Shown: one piece after another, positions 1-5,428 of the stretch | Layout of the letters: the number at the start of each line of letters is the position of its first letter | How positions within the stretch are numbered: position 1 is the stretch's first letter | NCBI GenBank assembly: GCA_003151895.1 | Contig: PLYX01000210.1 | Location: 1-7,023, forward strand | DNA from: Solirubrobacterales bacterium | Lineage (GTDB): Bacteria; Actinomycetota; Thermoleophilia; Solirubrobacterales; Solirubrobacteraceae | Length of the DNA stretch: 7,023 nucleotides | Direction: 5' to 3' | The notes under the pieces: model-generated | The model's database searches: none | Told to the model about the DNA's origin: nothing | The model's input: only the letters and a program-made list of their open reading frames with translations | Program-made: the position numbers and the translations under genes

Positions 1-518
1 CGACCGCGATCGGCCAGGGCCAGGTGCAAGCCTCCGCGCTTGAGATGGTGACCATTGCGGCGACCATCGCCGACGGCGGCAGGCGCCCGACGGCGAGCTT
101 CGAAGTGAGCCATGCAACTCGCCCACGCGTCATCGGCGCCGCGACCGCACGCACGGTGAGGCGGCTGATGATCGGGGTGGTGCGCGAAGGGACGGGGACC
201 TCGGCGGCCATTCCCGGGGTGGTGGTGGCCGGGAAGACCGGCACCGCGGAACTGGGGCTCCCGCGCTGCCCGAGCAAGAGCGAACACGGCTCGGAAAGCG
301 GGGAATCGGGCGCGGGCGAAGAAGCGGAAGCCAAGCAGAGCGGTGAAGCGTGCTCGTCGGGAACCAAAGATCCCCGGAACACAGATGCCTGGTTTGCGGC
401 GTTCGCTCCGGCCCTGCACCCGAGGATCGCGGTGGGGGTGCTGCTCGTGAAAGACGGCGCCGGCGGCGAAACGGCTGCCCCGGTAGCCAAGCAGGTGCTC
501 GAGGCGGGACTGCGCTAG
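1..518 (+). CDS. Class B penicillin-binding protein, C-terminal part of transpeptidase domain (5' end outside window)
   Basis: This is the end of a D,D-transpeptidase that cross-links peptidoglycan peptides on the outer face of the membrane (FtsI/PbpA type). The open frame continues to the left edge (codons from position 3, reading TAIGQGQVQ), so the true start lies upstream and the GTG at 24 is internal. The TAIGQGQV..S.LEM..I.ATIADGG block and the KTGTAEL motif (234-254; KTG is the third catalytic-site motif) are diagnostic. They are followed by NTDAWFAAFAP (from 378) and a closing PRIAVGVLLVKDGAGG strand region. The SxxK and SxN motifs are outside the window. Between KTGTAEL and NTDAWF lies a 41-residue loop rich in Glu, Ser and Gly with two cysteines (codons at 267 and 351), longer than is usual there. 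The gene ends 43 bp from the convergent lipoprotein gene. The family call is secure; which paralogue (division or elongation) is not. Confidence 0.93.
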   Translation, partial: TAIGQGQVQASALEMVTIAATIADGGRRPTASFEVSHATRPRVIGAATARTVRRLMIGVVREGTGTSAAIPGVVVAGKTGTAELGLPRCPSKSEHGSESGESGAGEEAEAKQSGEACSSGTKDPRNTDAWFAAFAPALHPRIAVGVLLVKDGAGGETAAPVAKQVLEAGLR

Positions 519-561
519 ATCACTCGCGCTCGCGCCAGGAGCCTGCCGCGATAGGCCGTGA

Positions 562-1170
562 CTAGACGTCCAGCTCGGCGGAGGCCGACTGGGCGGGGTT
601 GCGCGGATCGACGATCTTCAGTTCGAGCGGACGGTTGTCGAGCGAGACGACCTTGATCTTGTAGAGCAGCAGCGCTCCCTGCGTGGGCCCATCCGCGGCG
701 ACGGTGTTGAGTGCCGGGATGCGGGCTTTGGGAGCGAGCAGGCCGCCGCGGTAGGCGAATTCGTTGGTGAGGGCAGGGACGATGGGGGTGTAGATGTTGT
801 TTTGGGTGTCGCTGATCGTCAGATTCGTGGCTGCCAGATGGGGCGTGGAGCTTTCGTTGTAGACCTGCAGGAACACCGCAAACCACTCTTCCCCCGGACG
901 CAGCCTGCTCTGCGCCGGGGTGAGACCCGTCAGGTAGGAGGCGTCCTCGGTGTCGGAGGGGTTGAGCTCACGCGAGAGCTGCACCTCGTAGATAAGCGGA
1001 CCGACGTTCAGATAGGGAGCGTTCTGGCCAGACTCGCCCGCGTAGGTGCCGGTGGTGACGCGCGTGTGAGAGTTGTCCGAGCACGCGCTGAGCGCGAGCG
1101 CGGACACGAGCATGAGGGCGAGCAGCGACGGCTTGCCGAAAGCGCGAGCGATGCGGGCAGGGCGGATCAT
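562..1170 (-). CDS. Putative lipoprotein with Ig-like, DUF4352-type domain
   Basis: This is a 202-residue protein of unknown function, predicted to be lipid-anchored on the outer face of the cytoplasmic membrane. Residues 1-30 form a type II signal peptide: basic start (R3, R6, R9, K13), hydrophobic stretch at about 15-28, and lipobox LSAC with the lipidated cysteine at C30. The mature part has a GPLIYEVQLSRELNP segment (about 57-71). Beyond it is an EEWFAVFLQVYNES stretch (about 94-107), then a strand-rich tail, which resembles DUF4352-like immunoglobulin-fold lipoproteins of actinobacteria; that is a similarity of pattern only. The ATG at 1170 is chosen because it gives the complete signal peptide. 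The start lies 13 bp after the stop of the SRPBCC gene, so the two are probably co-transcribed, although TAAACT sits 10 nt before the ATG and could drive its own short-leader transcript. It converges on the PBP gene with a 43-bp gap and no clear terminator. Confidence 0.85.
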   Translation of the reverse strand: MIRPARIARAFGKPSLLALMLVSALALSACSDNSHTRVTTGTYAGESGQNAPYLNVGPLIYEVQLSRELNPSDTEDASYLTGLTPAQSRLRPGEEWFAVFLQVYNESSTPHLAATNLTISDTQNNIYTPIVPALTNEFAYRGGLLAPKARIPALNTVAADGPTQGALLLYKIKVVSLDNRPLELKIVDPRNPAQSASAELDV

Positions 1171-1183
1171 GCGAGCGGGCAGT

Positions 1184-1678
1184 TTACCCGCCGGCGAGGG
1201 TGACGCGCTCTCCGCGGCCTTCGCTGCGCTCGAGGATCGAGCGCAGCCGGCGCATGGCCTTCTCGTTCTTGCGCTTCAGCCATGCGCGACCCCCGAATGC
1301 CTCGAGCATGCGGTCGGACAGCACGGAGACTTGGGTCTCGAGCGTGAACTGCACGCGCGTGGCGCCGCCGGGCGCCGGCGCGAGCTCGTAGACGCCGAGC
1401 GTGCGCACACGATTGGCCTTGCCGGTGCGCCCCACCTCGACGATCCGGTGGGGACGGGTGACCTCCGCGAACGTGGAGTCGCCCCAGCTGAAGCGGTTGC
1501 CGGGAGCCTTCACGCGGAAGCGGGCGCCGGCGCCACGGCCGATCGAGTCCTCCCTCGTGAGGTGCCAGTCCACGAGATAGTGGTCGGTGAACTCGGGATG
1601 GTTGGCGATGTCCTGCAGGTAGTCGAACACCTGCTCGCGTGGAGCGCTTATGACGATCGACACCGTGACTGGATCCAC
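1184..1678 (-). CDS. SRPBCC (START/polyketide-cyclase-like) family protein
   Basis: This is a 164-residue cytoplasmic protein of the SRPBCC helix-grip fold, which encloses a hydrophobic ligand cavity; the ligand is unknown. The N-terminus VTVSIVISAPREQVFDYLQD (residues 4-23) is the classic first strand and helix of the family. It is followed by NHPEF (about 26-30), GAGARFRVKAP, a TRPHRIVEVGRTG strand and a GGATRVQFTLETQV strand. The C-terminal helix is basic (RAWLKRKNEKAMRRLRSILE). The open frame extends upstream to 1903, but the added residues are Arg/Pro/Ala-rich with no fold and overlap the next gene. The GTG at 1678 is therefore preferred, just before the first strand. No Shine-Dalgarno is seen. 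TAGACT (1692-1687) lies 8 nt before the GTG, which suits a leaderless message. It lies 119 bp downstream of the zinc-binding protein gene on the same strand and 13 bp before the lipoprotein gene. Confidence 0.88.
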   Translation of the reverse strand: MDPVTVSIVISAPREQVFDYLQDIANHPEFTDHYLVDWHLTREDSIGRGAGARFRVKAPGNRFSWGDSTFAEVTRPHRIVEVGRTGKANRVRTLGVYELAPAPGGATRVQFTLETQVSVLSDRMLEAFGGRAWLKRKNEKAMRRLRSILERSEGRGERVTLAGG

Positions 1679-1692
1679 GGCGGGACAGTCTA
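1676..1692 (-). promoter_or_regulatory. Candidate -10 element of a leaderless transcript for the SRPBCC gene
   Basis: TAGACT (1692-1687) matches the TANNNT -10 pattern and is followed by 8 nt and then the GTG start (1678-1676). No purine-rich Shine-Dalgarno precedes the GTG. No good -35 hexamer is visible, so the call rests on the -10 and its spacing. Confidence 0.35.
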
Positions 1693-1797
1693 TTGATCGA
1701 ACGCGCGGCTCGGCGAGTCTGCAAGTGGGCGATCCCGTCGTGCTCGCGGGCGGGGCGAGCCCTCGGACGCGCGGTCGGTGGGCCGGTCTGATGATCT

Positions 1798-2061
1798 CTA
1801 CGCGGCGCGAGCGGTGAGGCGCACGGTGTGGCCGAGCTCGCTGTGACGCACGACCTCGCTGGCGAGCGGCGCGCCGCGGCGCATCTGGCTGCACAGCTCG
1901 CACACGATCTCCGTCCGGCGCTCGTAGACGTGGATGCGCTCACCCACGAGCGGGGTGCGGTCGCAGTCGATGCAGCGGTGGCGGTCGGCGGTGAGCGATC
2001 CGACACCGCGTCGCAACAGGAAGCGCTCGAGCTGCTCGACATCGCCGTGAGGGGAGGCCAT
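1798..2061 (-). CDS. Small four-cysteine (zinc-binding, treble-clef-like) hypothetical protein
   Basis: This is an 87-residue protein whose function I do not recognise. It begins with a helical basic segment (VEQLERFLLRRGVGSL, about 8-23). Two CxxC knuckles follow: C30-x2-C33 (CIDCDRTPLVGERIHVYE) and C54-x2-C57 (VCELC), the spacing of a zinc-ribbon or treble-clef site. The tail reads SEVVRHSELGHTVRLTARAA. In style it resembles HNH-like or CxxC structural zinc modules, but no H-N-H catalytic set is evident, so a structural or nucleic-acid-binding role is only inferred. The start is the ATG at 2061. The frame stays open to 2529, but upstream residues look random and would run into the FHA gene on the other strand. 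A perfect AGGAGG lies 28 nt upstream of the ATG (2095-2090), too far to serve it. Similar small proteins seem common in Thermoleophilia genomes, from memory. It is probably the first gene of the three-gene minus-strand group. Confidence 0.72.
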   Translation of the reverse strand: MASPHGDVEQLERFLLRRGVGSLTADRHRCIDCDRTPLVGERIHVYERRTEIVCELCSQMRRGAPLASEVVRHSELGHTVRLTARAA

Positions 2062-2248
2062 GTCCGGTACTTTCGCCGTGCCCGGACGACCTCCTGCCGA
2101 GCGTCCACTACCGATCTGCGGACTCGATGCAAGCGCGTTGCGCAGTCTTAGCTGATCTTTCGACGGGAGTCGTTTGGACGCCGATTGGGCAGGGTAGGCT
2201 CGAATTACGCGACTGAGAGTGCGCCCATTCGCACCGGTCGAAGCTGAC

Positions 2249-2279
2249 TTGACACCCTCGTTATGATTGCCACTAGATT
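2249..2279 (+). promoter_or_regulatory. Candidate housekeeping-sigma promoter for the FHA gene
   Basis: A perfect -35 hexamer TTGACA (2249-2254) is followed after 19 bp by TAGATT (2274-2279), a TANNNT -10. Transcription would begin near 2286, leaving a leader of about 50 nt to the ATG at 2335. The spacer is slightly long. A second, weaker pair lies upstream (TTTGGA at 2173-2178 and TAGGCT at 2195-2200, 16-bp spacer) and could be a distal promoter. The whole 273-bp divergent region (2062-2334) shows no RNA gene or further ORF that I can support. Confidence 0.45.
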
Positions 2280-2316
2280 CCACCCTGCAGAAGGTTCCCG
2301 CCCGCCCGGGAACGAC

Positions 2317-2325
2317 AGGAAGGGG
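2317..2325 (+). promoter_or_regulatory. Shine-Dalgarno that fixes the FHA start
   Basis: AGGAAGGGG ends 9 nt before the ATG at 2335. This decides in favour of 2335 over the in-frame ATG at 2263, which lies inside the candidate promoter. It is the only strong Shine-Dalgarno placed next to a start codon in the window. Confidence 0.6.
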
Positions 2326-2334
2326 AAGCGCAGC

Positions 2335-2916
2335 ATGGAGTCGCACACTTCGGGCACAATCGCCGGCACCGGATCGTTCCGCTGTCAGAGATGCGGATAC
2401 GTACTGACACTCACCTCGCTCGACGCGCTGCGTGACTGTCCCGATTGTGGGAGCCACGACTTCGTCAGGGCATCTTTGTTCAACGCCGCCCCCACCGCCG
2501 CGGAACCCCGGTTGCAGCAGCACCCGCACGAGCCCCGAGAGTGGGTGACCCGTGCGAGGGAGGATCTGACCGAGCCGGGCGAGTACGTCCTTTATGAGGA
2601 CGGCAGCGAGACCAAGACCGTGGCGCTGATCCGCGAGTGGACGCGCATCGGGCGCAGCCTCGCGGCGGACGTGCGCTTCGACGATCCGACGGTGTCACGA
2701 CGCCACGCGCTGGTGGTGCGCCAGGCCGACGGGGTGAGAGTGCTCGACGATCGCAGCCTCAACGGGGTGTTCGTGAACGGCGAGCGCGTCGAGTGGAGGG
2801 CGCTGCACGATGGCGACGAGATCCTGGTGGGCCGCTATCGCCTGACGTTTGTGAGCGTGCCGACGACCCAACCCGTCGAGCAGCCACCCACCGCGCAGGC
2901 CCACATGCTGGGCTGA
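2335..2916 (+). CDS. Zinc-ribbon and FHA domain protein
   Basis: This is a 193-residue protein with two modules. Residues 15-40 form a small zinc ribbon, C17-x2-C20 and C35-x2-C38 (FRCQRCGYVLTL ... CPDCGS). A linker of low complexity (about 50-80) leads to an FHA domain at about 95-172. The phosphothreonine-binding residues are present: G106-R107, S121-R122-R123-H124, and N143-G144 with N148 (SLNGVFVNGERV). FHA domains bind phosphothreonine peptides made by Ser/Thr kinases such as PknA/PknB, so this is likely a phospho-dependent adaptor; its partner is unknown. There are no membrane segments or signal peptide. The start at 2335 is supported by the upstream Shine-Dalgarno. The gene lies 37 bp before parA on the same strand, and a functional link is plausible but unproven. 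The zinc ribbon could contribute to nucleic-acid or protein binding. Confidence 0.9.
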   Translation: MESHTSGTIAGTGSFRCQRCGYVLTLTSLDALRDCPDCGSHDFVRASLFNAAPTAAEPRLQQHPHEPREWVTRAREDLTEPGEYVLYEDGSETKTVALIREWTRIGRSLAADVRFDDPTVSRRHALVVRQADGVRVLDDRSLNGVFVNGERVEWRALHDGDEILVGRYRLTFVSVPTTQPVEQPPTAQAHMLG

Positions 2917-2939
2917 GCACCGCCGCCGCGCATTCCACG

Positions 2940-2956
2940 TACTATCGGCCGCTATG
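2940..2956 (+). promoter_or_regulatory. Candidate -10 element of a leaderless transcript for the ParA gene
   Basis: TACTAT (2940-2945) fits TANNNT and is followed by 8 nt and then the ATG (2954-2956). No Shine-Dalgarno precedes this ATG, and the start is certain because the protein begins immediately with the conserved first strand and Walker A. The ParA gene may therefore be transcribed separately from the FHA gene. No clear -35 hexamer is seen. Confidence 0.4.
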
Positions 2957-3730
2957 GCTCAGACGATCGCTGTGCTCTCGCAGAAGGGCGGCACCGGCAA
3001 GACGACCACGGTGCGCACGCTTGCCGACGTGCTGCGCCGCATCGACGTGCGAACGCTCGCGGTGGATCTCGATCCGCAGGGCAACCTCTCCGACTACTTC
3101 GACCTGCCGCCCGACAGCGAGCCGACGATCGCGGATGTGCTCGCCGGCACAGCCACTGCCACGGCGGCGATCCACCAGGACGTGATCCCGGCAAGCTTGA
3201 ATCTCGCCGAGACCGAGCTGATGCTCGGCGGCAAGATCGGCCGCGAGATGACATTGAGACGAGCGCTCGCGAAGGTGCAGGGCGAGTATGAGATCGTGCT
3301 GGTCGACTGTCCTCCCTCGCTGGGGCTGCTGACCGTGAACGCGCTTGTGGCGGCTGACCATGCGCTGGTGACGGCCGAGGCCCAGTACTTCGCGCTGCAG
3401 GGAGTGGAGCAGGCGATGGAGGTGATCGAGATCGCCCGCGACAGCCTCAACGACGAGCTGTCGCTGCTGGGGGTGTTGCTGAACCTGGCGGACATGCGCA
3501 CAGTGCACTCGCGCGAGGCGGAGGCATCACTGAAGGAGCGTTTTGGCGAGAAGGTGTTCAACACGGTGGTGCGCGGGTCGATCGCGTATGCCGAGTCGGC
3601 TGAGCGAGCCGTGTCGATCCTCGATCACCGCCCGGACCTCGGCGCCGACTACCTCGCGCTGACCGACGAGTTGCTCGGCCGCCTGCCGGGCATGACGGGC
3701 GCGCGCGCTCGACTGGCGAGCCTGGGCTGA
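2954..3730 (+). CDS. ParA/Soj-family ATPase without adjacent parB
   Basis: This is a 258-residue ParA-type P-loop ATPase, a cytoplasmic protein that dimerises with ATP and usually binds DNA non-specifically to position chromosomes, plasmids or protein cargo. The deviant Walker A, KGGTGKTT (residues 11-18), has the signature lysine K11 and the P-loop lysine K16. The A' motif VDLDPQGNLS spans 37-46, with D40. Walker B lies in IVLVDCPPS (114-122), with D118. The length is typical of chromosomal Soj/ParA rather than of plasmid ParA with an N-terminal HTH. No ParB, parS-like palindrome or small ParG-type partner is in view, so this looks like an orphan ParA with an unknown cargo. The upstream neighbour is the zinc-ribbon-FHA gene, 37 bp away. 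Downstream, 107 bp separate it from the AbiE module. The family call is secure; the biological role is inferred. Confidence 0.94.
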   Translation: MAQTIAVLSQKGGTGKTTTVRTLADVLRRIDVRTLAVDLDPQGNLSDYFDLPPDSEPTIADVLAGTATATAAIHQDVIPASLNLAETELMLGGKIGREMTLRRALAKVQGEYEIVLVDCPPSLGLLTVNALVAADHALVTAEAQYFALQGVEQAMEVIEIARDSLNDELSLLGVLLNLADMRTVHSREAEASLKERFGEKVFNTVVRGSIAYAESAERAVSILDHRPDLGADYLALTDELLGRLPGMTGARARLASLG

Positions 3731-3815
3731 CCACGGGACGGCCGAAGCCCCTGGGGAGCAGTCCTGGATGCGCTGCCGCCGACACGGTTCGAGCAGCCTC
3801 CCTGCATTTCAGTAG

Positions 3816-3839
3816 ATAGTCAAGCTATACTTGATCTAT
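3816..3839 (+). promoter_or_regulatory. Operator-like palindrome over the promoter and start codon of the AbiE module
   Basis: Arms ATAG-TCAAG (3816-3824) and CTTGA-t-CTAT (3830-3839) are inverted around the centre CTATA (3825-3829). All nine base pairs match, with one extra T at 3835. The inner half TCAAG/CTTGA is symmetric, and ATAG also pairs with the nearer CTAT (3825-3828). The site covers the -10 element TATACT (3826-3831) and reaches the ATG at 3838. AbiEi antitoxins are known to repress their own promoters by binding inverted repeats, so this is the natural operator. Binding by this protein is inferred. Confidence 0.6.
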
Positions 3840-3840
3840 G
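3826..3840 (+). promoter_or_regulatory. -10 element for leaderless AbiE transcript
   Basis: TATACT (3826-3831), close to the TATAAT consensus and unusually AT-rich here, is followed by 6 nt and then the ATG (3838-3840). Transcription would begin at or next to the A of the ATG, and there is no Shine-Dalgarno. No strong -35 hexamer is visible at 17-18 bp. Confidence 0.5.
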
Positions 3841-4449
3841 TCTGACAGAGTTAGGCCAGATGCCGAAGGTATACACCGCGTCGCCTACAGCCAGGACGGT
3901 TACTTCACGGCGGCGCAAGCACGCGAGCACGGCTTCAGCACCCAGCTTCTGGACCACCATGTCCGATCAGGTCGTTACGAACGCGCCCGTCGTGGCCTCT
4001 ACCGCCTGCGAGGCTACCCTGGATCGAGCCATGAGCAGGTACGAGCCGGTTGGCTCGTCGTCGGCACCGACCGGGCGCTCGTCTCGCACGAGAGCGCGCT
4101 GGAGCTGCACGAGCTCTCGGATGTGCTCCCAAACTCGGTGCACCTATTGGTCGATCGCCGTGACCGAGGAATCAAGCCGCCCCCGGGCGTCGTGATCCAC
4201 ACAACCGGCGAGCCGCTGCAGCCGAGCGAAGTGATGTCGATCGAGGGCATCCGCGTGACCTCTCCCGAACGGGCGATCCTCGATGCTGCCGCCACGGGCA
4301 CCCAGCCTGAGCAGATCGAGATGGCGGTGCGCCAAGCCCTTCGCCGGGGCATTGTCACGGCAACCATGCTGCGCGAGCACTCACAGCGCCGCGGATGGCG
4401 CGTCGCGCAGCTGATCGCCGGCGCCCTTGACCAGACGCAGGCTGCATGA
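3838..4449 (+). CDS. abiEi: AbiEi-family antitoxin of a type IV toxin-antitoxin system
   Basis: This is a 203-residue cytoplasmic protein, the antitoxin and probable autorepressor of the module. Residues about 17-61 form the N-terminal winged-helix typical of the family: DGYFTAAQAREHGFS (recognition region), then RSGRYERARRGLYRL with the hallmark R-G-x-Y-R wing turn, then YP. The C-terminal part carries LVSHESALELHEL (about 80-93), a strand block around VHLLVDR and VVIHTT, and VTSPERAILDAA, all characteristic of AbiEi-like proteins. In type IV systems the antitoxin does not bind the toxin stably but counters its effect, and its winged helix represses the operon. The ATG at 3838 is chosen from the -10/start geometry and the family length. 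The stop overlaps the toxin start as ATGA (4446-4449), which indicates translational coupling. The assignment rests on motif pattern and on the neighbouring toxin; both agree. Confidence 0.87.
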   Translation: MSDRVRPDAEGIHRVAYSQDGYFTAAQAREHGFSTQLLDHHVRSGRYERARRGLYRLRGYPGSSHEQVRAGWLVVGTDRALVSHESALELHELSDVLPNSVHLLVDRRDRGIKPPPGVVIHTTGEPLQPSEVMSIEGIRVTSPERAILDAAATGTQPEQIEMAVRQALRRGIVTATMLREHSQRRGWRVAQLIAGALDQTQAA

Positions 4450-5339
4450 GATACGAAAGCGACCATGCCTTCCGGGACGCTCTTGAGCAGCGGCTGCGCA
4501 ACCAGGCACAGTCCACAGGCGCCGCGGTGATGCGCCTGCGCAAGCGCGTCGCATTTGAACGCTACCTCGCACGACTGGCCACAGCCTCCCCCGAGCGCTG
4601 GATCCTGAAGGGAGCCTTCGCGCTCGACCTGCGCCTCGGTCTGGGCACTCGAACAACCAAGGACATCGACCTTGCCCGCACAGACGACGAGCAGGCCGCG
4701 ACCGCCGACCTGATGGCCGCCGCCGGCCTCGACCTCGGCGACTTCTTCTCCTACCGAGTGAGCCGCACCTCCGCGCTCGACAAGGCAGTCGGGTTCCACG
4801 CCATCCGCTACAACGTGATCGGCGATCTCGCCGGCCGCCGCTTCGAGCAGTTCCCGCTCGACGTCGCCTTCACCGAAGCCTTCCCACTGGAGGCGGAGCG
4901 ACTGTCCGGGCCCGGCGCGCTCGCGTTCGCCGGCATCGAGCCCATCGAGCTGCCTGTCGTGGCACTCGAGCAGCACATCGCCGAGAAGATCCACGCATAC
5001 ACGGGAACCTACGGGACAGAGCAACGGGAGAGCACCCGCTCGAAGGATCTCGTCGACCTCGTCCTGATCGGTACGCTCACCCGGCCCCTTGCCGACCGAC
5101 TCACGAGCGCTCTCGAAGCGACATTCCACAGCCGCGACCGCCAGCCGCTACCCGCAGCCCTGCCACCCCCGCCCTCGGCATGGGCGCAGTCTTATGCCGC
5201 ACAGGCCAGGGACCTCGATCTGCCGACAGACCTCGCCACCGCCCACGGGCACGCCGCCAGCCTCGTCGACCCCATCTTCCAAGGGACCGCCACCGGTCTC
5301 TGGGACCCAACGCACAGACGGTGGCAGGATCAAGATTGA
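4446..5339 (+). CDS. abiEii: AbiEii/AbiGii-family nucleotidyltransferase toxin
   Basis: This is a 297-residue member of the DNA polymerase-beta-like nucleotidyltransferase superfamily and the toxin of the type IV module. AbiE systems are known for phage abortive infection, and related mycobacterial MenT toxins add nucleotides to tRNA 3' ends; the target of this protein is unknown. Visible motifs are W52-ILKGAFAL (K55-G56), then RTTKDIDL (R69 to L76, with metal-binding D73 and D75). The third acidic residue is D139 in FPLDVAF. HIAEKIHAY (K181) and RSKDLVDL (K200, D201, D204) form the conserved basic/acidic helices of the family. The tail VDPIFQG...GLWDPTHRRW matches the usual C-terminus. All expected catalytic residues are present, so it looks active. 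Position 57 is Ala where many relatives have a second Gly. The gene overlaps abiEi by 4 bp and ends 89 bp from the convergent thrB gene. Confidence 0.9.
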   Translation: MRYESDHAFRDALEQRLRNQAQSTGAAVMRLRKRVAFERYLARLATASPERWILKGAFALDLRLGLGTRTTKDIDLARTDDEQAATADLMAAAGLDLGDFFSYRVSRTSALDKAVGFHAIRYNVIGDLAGRRFEQFPLDVAFTEAFPLEAERLSGPGALAFAGIEPIELPVVALEQHIAEKIHAYTGTYGTEQRESTRSKDLVDLVLIGTLTRPLADRLTSALEATFHSRDRQPLPAALPPPPSAWAQSYAAQARDLDLPTDLATAHGHAASLVDPIFQGTATGLWDPTHRRWQDQD

Positions 5340-5428
5340 ACAGCCGCAGGCGCCGGTCTTCAGGCATCGCTCGCGGCGCTGGACTCCTGGGATTGGGTGT
5401 GAAGCTGGATCTTGCGCACGATCATGCC

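Noticed and set aside
1175..1191. Small inverted repeat GCGGG/CCCGC between the SRPBCC stop and the lipoprotein start
   Set aside because: Five-base-pair stem with a 7-nt loop, no T-tract, inside a likely operon; too weak to call a terminator or attenuator.
2090..2095. Perfect AGGAGG on the minus strand upstream of the zinc-protein gene
   Set aside because: It lies 28 nt from the ATG at 2061, and no ATG, GTG or TTG sits 5-12 nt downstream of it, so it is probably coincidental.
1167..2132. 321-residue open frame on the minus strand covering the SRPBCC and zinc-protein region
   Set aside because: It is in a different frame from both recognisable proteins and is low-complexity Arg/Ala/Ser, a codon-position shadow.
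2062..2529. N-terminal extension of the four-cysteine protein up to 2529
   Set aside because: The extension would overlap the FHA gene start region on the other strand and has no recognisable fold; the ATG at 2061 gives a compact protein beginning at the helix before the first CxxC.
3731..3815. Search for a terminator or insertion boundary between parA and the AbiE module
   Set aside because: Only a tiny CCCC-T-GGGG palindrome is present, and I found no direct repeat shared with the far side of the module (5340-5428), so no attachment site or target duplication can be supported.
4014..5129. 371-residue open frame on the minus strand, antisense to the AbiE module
   Set aside because: It runs opposite two genes with clear family motifs, and its composition (Gly/Arg/Glu-rich, no domain) is that of a GC-rich shadow frame.
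5350..5379. Possible terminator hairpin between abiEii and thrB: GCGCCG (5350-5355) and CGGCGC (5374-5379)
   Set aside because: The stem is only six base pairs with an 18-nt loop and no T-tract on either strand; such matches are expected by chance at this GC content.
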